A stretch of 64,000 bases of DNA from positions 11,975,722-12,039,721 of the forward strand of contig OZ037766.1 in NCBI GenBank assembly GCA_964035545.1, in the 5' to 3' direction. The notes under the pieces are model-generated. The model had not been told where the DNA came from. It worked only from the letters and a program-made list of their open reading frames with translations, and ran no database searches. The position numbers and the translations under genes were made by a program. Below are positions 59,684 to 64,000 of the stretch, piece by piece; positions within the stretch are counted from its first letter, which is position 1; the number at the start of each line of letters is the position of its first letter. The DNA is from Bugula neritina. Taxonomy: Eukaryota; Bryozoa; Gymnolaemata; Cheilostomatida; Bugulidae.

Positions 59684-59691
59684 CTTCGTTG

Positions 59692-60384
59692 TTGCATATT
59701 TTTTTGCACCTGGGTGGTATAAGGTTCAACTGTAAGATATTGGTATCAGCCATCTTTGCGACCTTGCATGATTTCTTAAGAACTCATCAATAGCAGAGCT
59801 GCATCTAAATCAGATATTCAAGTTGTGGCTCAGTTAGAAACTTCAAGTTGAATCTAAATTGTACACTCAATCTGTGACTTAACCCTGTTTGATTTGACTT
59901 GTAGGTCTTGCAAATAGTTGTAATGTTCATTTCAATATTTGCATTAATTAACTATATAACTTGAATTTGGAAGTATGAGAGTCAGACATAAACTTATATC
60001 TAATGCTTCCAGGTTGCAGCTTGGATGCAATTGAAATAAGTGTGTTTTGCAAGTATTATATTCGGAATATACAATATACCTAAATGTAACCTAGTTTTCT
60101 GCATTTTACTGAAAGTTTAAACTTGAGTTTTCCTATTACCGATCAAAATCATTCAGTAACAACAAAGCTCCAATAGTGGTTATAGCATCATCATTCACAT
60201 AAAGGCTTTGGAAGCTTTAGGTTTATATGCTATTTCATAAAAATGAAGGGTCTAGCTTATTTAAAGCTCTTAAAGTCAAATTATTTTTATGTTGATAGTT
60301 TTGTTAAATACAAATCTTTGACTTATATGATGATTTCATGTTTTTAGTGCTGGAAATAAGCTTTCTGGAGTGAAGTCAGATGAA
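59692..60384. other. 5' flank and UTR of the basigin-like gene
   Basis: No coding sequence. An acceptor-like CATGTTTTTAG at 60337-60347 suggests that the first coding exon is preceded by an untranslated exon further upstream, which I could not place. Confidence 0.4.
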
Positions 60385-63162
60385 ATGGCTAGTTTATTGC
60401 ACTATTTGGTAACATTCTGCTGCTTGTTCTCTGTACTAGTGACCGTTAATGCTCAAATAAGCAAAGTTTCCTATAGAATTGGTGGCTCTGACATTTTTGA
60501 TGAGGGTTTCTTTAATGTGAATGAACCGCTAAGTGGTTTATGTACTGGAAGAAATGACTCGGACAATGTTGACTTACCTTTTCCTAGTAGCTCTTCTGTA
60601 AGTTTTTTCTACGCACCAAAATCTGATTGCCAGTATGTTAAAGATGCAGATTCGAATATTTCTGCTTTCCCAACTGCTACGGAAACCCTCGAAAATGGAC
60701 AGCTATCTTTTAATATAGCAACTCCTGAGTTACGGTTCTACAGATTTGCCTGTGATGTTACTTCTAACAGCGGTAGTATCTCAGCCTGTAGATATGCTTC
60801 TATGTATGATCTCACAATTACACCTGACAAAAACGAACTGATTTGCAATCTGAAATTTGCCCATCAAGATTTTGATGAGTTCCCTACTCCAGTTAACGTT
60901 TCATGGTTTCGAAATGGGGTGTCGTTGCCTAATGAAGCACAGATCATCACAGAACTTGATTTTAGCACAGTATCCTCATTTACAGATTATTCAGTCAAAT
61001 CTTTCTCTTCAGTTTTAAAGCTGTGTAAGTATAATTTTCAATATTGTAAAGTTTTTTTTGGAATGGAAGACATTTACTAATAATTTCATAAAAACAAATT
61101 GAAACTATTGCACGTTTTTTTGTCTTTTTTTTGTCTGAGCGAATTCTGTACTCTGTTGTAGCTAGCTATGCGGGTTCATCGGGAGTCTATGCGTGTAAAA
61201 TCTTCACTCCAAAACAATTTCTTAGTACTGAGTTTCTGAATGAGACTGCCCCTGAAGGACAATACATACAACTTGACCCAGACAAAGAGCAGTATGTTGA
61301 CGGCAATTCGGTCGAGATTTCCTGTGCGGTAATTACTGATGAAGTTTCACTTACACATATTGATATTTGTGAAAATTCATGATAGAATTTCAACAAAAAT
61401 GAACTATCATGGGCGTGCCTACATTAACATATTTCATTGTACAGACTACAATTGTAGCCAACCTTGAGGCTTTTACTCCAATGATGGTTCAAAGGCTTCT
61501 TCTAAAAGTCTGTTAAATATACACGTCAGCCATATTCCTAGTCTTGTTGAAAATTTTGGCATTTCTAATTTGCAATTTACTCGAGATTTCCATTTATGCT
61601 TTAGTATTTTTCAATTATGTATCAATGTAGTAATGGCTAGTTTGTAAGTCATCATGTCTGGTTTGTAACTAATATATAGAGTTAAATTATAATCATGTAA
61701 TATATCAAAGCATAGTTTCTTTTCGGTAGTATAGTTTTATGGGTTTTGAGTAAAGCATTGCTTGACTTGGCTTTAGCTCTAGTGGAAGGTTAAGCACTAT
61801 ATTTAATATAATTTGTCTACAATCTTAGTAATATATCGTTATGCCAGTACATTTATTTACAGCTCTGGGATTTTGTTCTGTTTTTTAGTTTTCAGGTTTT
61901 CCTGAGCCAACCATTGAGTGGTTCATTGATGATGCTCCATTGACTTTAAATTCTGTGGAAAAAACGGTGAATGGCCAGCGTGTTTCTACTATCACCATTG
62001 ACTCTCTGGAGAATACCGTAGACAGGGGACTTTACATGTATGTGACACATTTTACTTGCTACCCGACTTACCTGTTTTTCATCTGAGTTGACAATAAACT
62101 TTGCCTGAATATTGCTGTCCCATCTTTTTAAGCTACTCTTCTCTCTTTTAGTAGATTAAAGACTTAGTTCCATATTTAGCCATAAAAATGTCTATTATTC
62201 ATTTTAATGTGTAGTTTTTGAAATGGTGATATTCCAGTTTAGCTTTTTTGTTGCTAAAATGCTGTTTGAATTATTAGCTAGGAGGTTAGCTGTAGATTAT
62301 ATGGGTTTGGGCGTAATATGTGACGTGATTTAAGAAATCATCTGCCAACTAACACCTTTTTTCTTTTTGAAAACTTGAGGCTTTCGAATTCTAATCAATA
62401 GAATGTCTCTCTTGTACTTTAGAATATCTTCTATAATTTGGGGAAAAAATGTCTAAAAGATGTCAATGTGTCAAGCCGCTTGTGTTCTATTTTATGCACA
62501 TTCTATGCTAAGTGGATTCAGTAAACATTAAGTTCTGTTATGATGTAAGCACACGCAGGAGACCTTTAAACAGTATTTGGTTATCTCACAGGTGTCGAGC
62601 GACTAATATTTATGGAGTTGATCAGCTGACAGTTTTGTTACGAGTGAGGGATAAACTGGGTGCTCTCTGGCCATTCCTAGGCATTCTAGTTCAGGTGAGT
62701 TGTTACCTTGGCAAGTGATAAGGTAAACATTGATAGGTAGCATAAGCTCTAAAGTATTCTTCTCAACTCATGCAGTACATAGCTGTTGATTGGGAGAAAA
62801 ATCTCTTTTAAATCTAGTTAAAATAGTTTGAATTTTCTCTATAAATCTTGTATGTTACTGAGTATAGATGCTGCCACAGGCATATCACATATGATGGAAT
62901 GTGAATGCTGATAGTAGCTCACTGTATACATGTCAGTTTATTCATGCTGTATTATAGATTATTATTAGGTGCACAGGTTACTGCACTATATTACTAATTA
63001 TGCACTAATATACTGCACTGTAGTTATTTATGAATACATGTACAGGTTATTCTCCTGGCTATATGCATTGCGGTTGGCGAAAAGGTTAGAAAGAAGAAGA
63101 TAGCTGAAAAACAGATTCAAAAGCAACTTGGAAGTGAAAATGATGGAAATGTCCGCACTTAG
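60385..63162 (+). CDS. BSG: basigin/neuroplastin-like immunoglobulin membrane protein
   Basis: Five exons: 60385-61024, 61162-61328, 61889-62037, 62592-62694, 63046-63162; phases agree; 391 residues. A type I membrane glycoprotein; vertebrate basigin and neuroplastin chaperone monocarboxylate transporters and plasma-membrane calcium pumps. Residues 1-23 are a signal peptide (VTFCCLFSVLVTVNA). Immunoglobulin features follow: NVSWFRNG, GVYACKIF, VEISCA, PTIEWFIDDAPL and RGLYMCRATNIYG. The transmembrane part DKLGALWPFLGILVQ, then VILLAICIAV, aligns with basigin's SHLAALWPFLGIVAEVLVL, and a short basic tail GEKVRKKK ends the protein. The glutamate conserved inside basigin-family transmembrane helices is glutamine here (residue 353). 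The N-terminal 200 residues are poorly conserved. Confidence 0.85.
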
Positions 63163-64000
63163 AATGTGGTGTTTGGGATATATATCTACTAGCTTGTACT
63201 AAGCAGACTGGCCTAATATTTCTATACACCTGACTGTCGTTTAGTGCCACTGTTCATAGTACACTATTTACTGCAATAATAGCCATTGTTGTAATATTTT
63301 GCATGAGTACTTTGGATTTTTCCGTTGTTGAATATTTAGTATCAACCTCTGCCTAGTTGGGACTTGTTCCTTAATCAGTGTAGTAGTGTGATCTTTACCC
63401 TACTGTTTGATGGCCTATGATTTTGTGCTTTCCTATGTCTGTAAAAGGTAACTTTACAAAGCCATGACCATCTCTAATAGACTCTGACTTGATATATGTA
63501 TGCCTATTTTAAGTATTGTTGCTATGGAACTGTTACCAGTTTTTTTGTTGCCCATTATGTAAATTTTACCTTAATGTATTTTTAGATGTCAACTAGTTAG
63601 ATTGTGTTTAATTTGAACTAATTACGTATATTATTGATAATAGAATCAATTCATTTGGCATGGGTTTTGGGAGCTATGTAACCACTTGGTTTAGTTTTTG
63701 CTTTGCTTTGTAATGACTGTAACACTGCCACATTACATCATCATAATTTGTGTCAACTTTTGAGATATTGTTTTTGTATAATACAATCAAGCTTGCATGA
63801 ATGTTTGCTATTTATTCTATTACTGTAGTATGAAAGTCACTAATAAATTATCTATTAGAATATAATGGAGATTTTATCATTTAAAAAATGAGATATCACT
63901 TTTCTTCTATAAATGTCATGATAAATTACAGATTTGTGCTAATGCAATATATTTGTTATCTGGAACTATTATAAATATGCTTTTATATTGACTTGAACTG
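63163..64000. other. 3' UTR and flank of the basigin-like gene
   Basis: AT-rich sequence without open frames. AATAAA at 63842-63847 is the first polyadenylation hexamer I see, implying a 3' UTR of about 700 nt. Confidence 0.5.

Overview
This is an AT-rich (roughly two thirds A+T) window from an animal nuclear genome. The genes are split by many GT-AG introns, the 3' ends carry AATAAA signals, and intergenic DNA holds tRNA-derived SINEs, non-LTR and hAT-type element relics and ATT-rich microsatellites. The gene set (p190RhoGAP, the cilia protein CFAP206, mitochondrial ribosomal protein mS26, V-ATPase subunit e, basigin) is metazoan. p190RhoGAP is cut into about 26 exons and the introns are a few hundred bases, so I read it as an invertebrate. 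The phylum cannot be fixed from the sequence alone.

Layout. 1236-17833 (+): a p190RhoGAP gene with N-terminal GTPase, FF repeats, two pseudoGTPase regions and a C-terminal RhoGAP domain. 18915-19266 (-): last exon of an unidentified membrane protein, followed by a decayed DNA-transposon relic (about 19706-20280, -). 21010-22615 (+): MRPS26, tail to tail with CFAP206 (22841-27353, -). CFAP206 is head to head with V-ATPase subunit e (28138-30191, +). 31237-31791 (-): 3' fragment of a LINE. 33929-42377 (+): a nine-exon gene for a secreted protein with a TB-like module and six thrombospondin type 1 repeats, the domain plan, cysteine pattern and length of vertebrate complement properdin. 43640-46852 (-): a 625-residue low-complexity protein I do not recognise. 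47623-53367 (-): a second unrecognised multi-exon gene with good splice sites but several reading-frame breaks. 53400-60380: gene-free repeat territory (hAT-like MITEs, a foldback element, a long ATT/AGT microsatellite, a SINE, and a MITE with a perfect 8-bp target duplication). 60385-63162 (+): a basigin/neuroplastin-like immunoglobulin membrane protein.

The genes do not form a pathway; this is an ordinary eukaryotic neighbourhood. The most interesting item is the properdin-like gene, because properdin is the positive regulator of the alternative complement pathway and is usually discussed as a vertebrate protein. The second is the frame-broken gene at 47623-53367, since every identified neighbour reads through cleanly.
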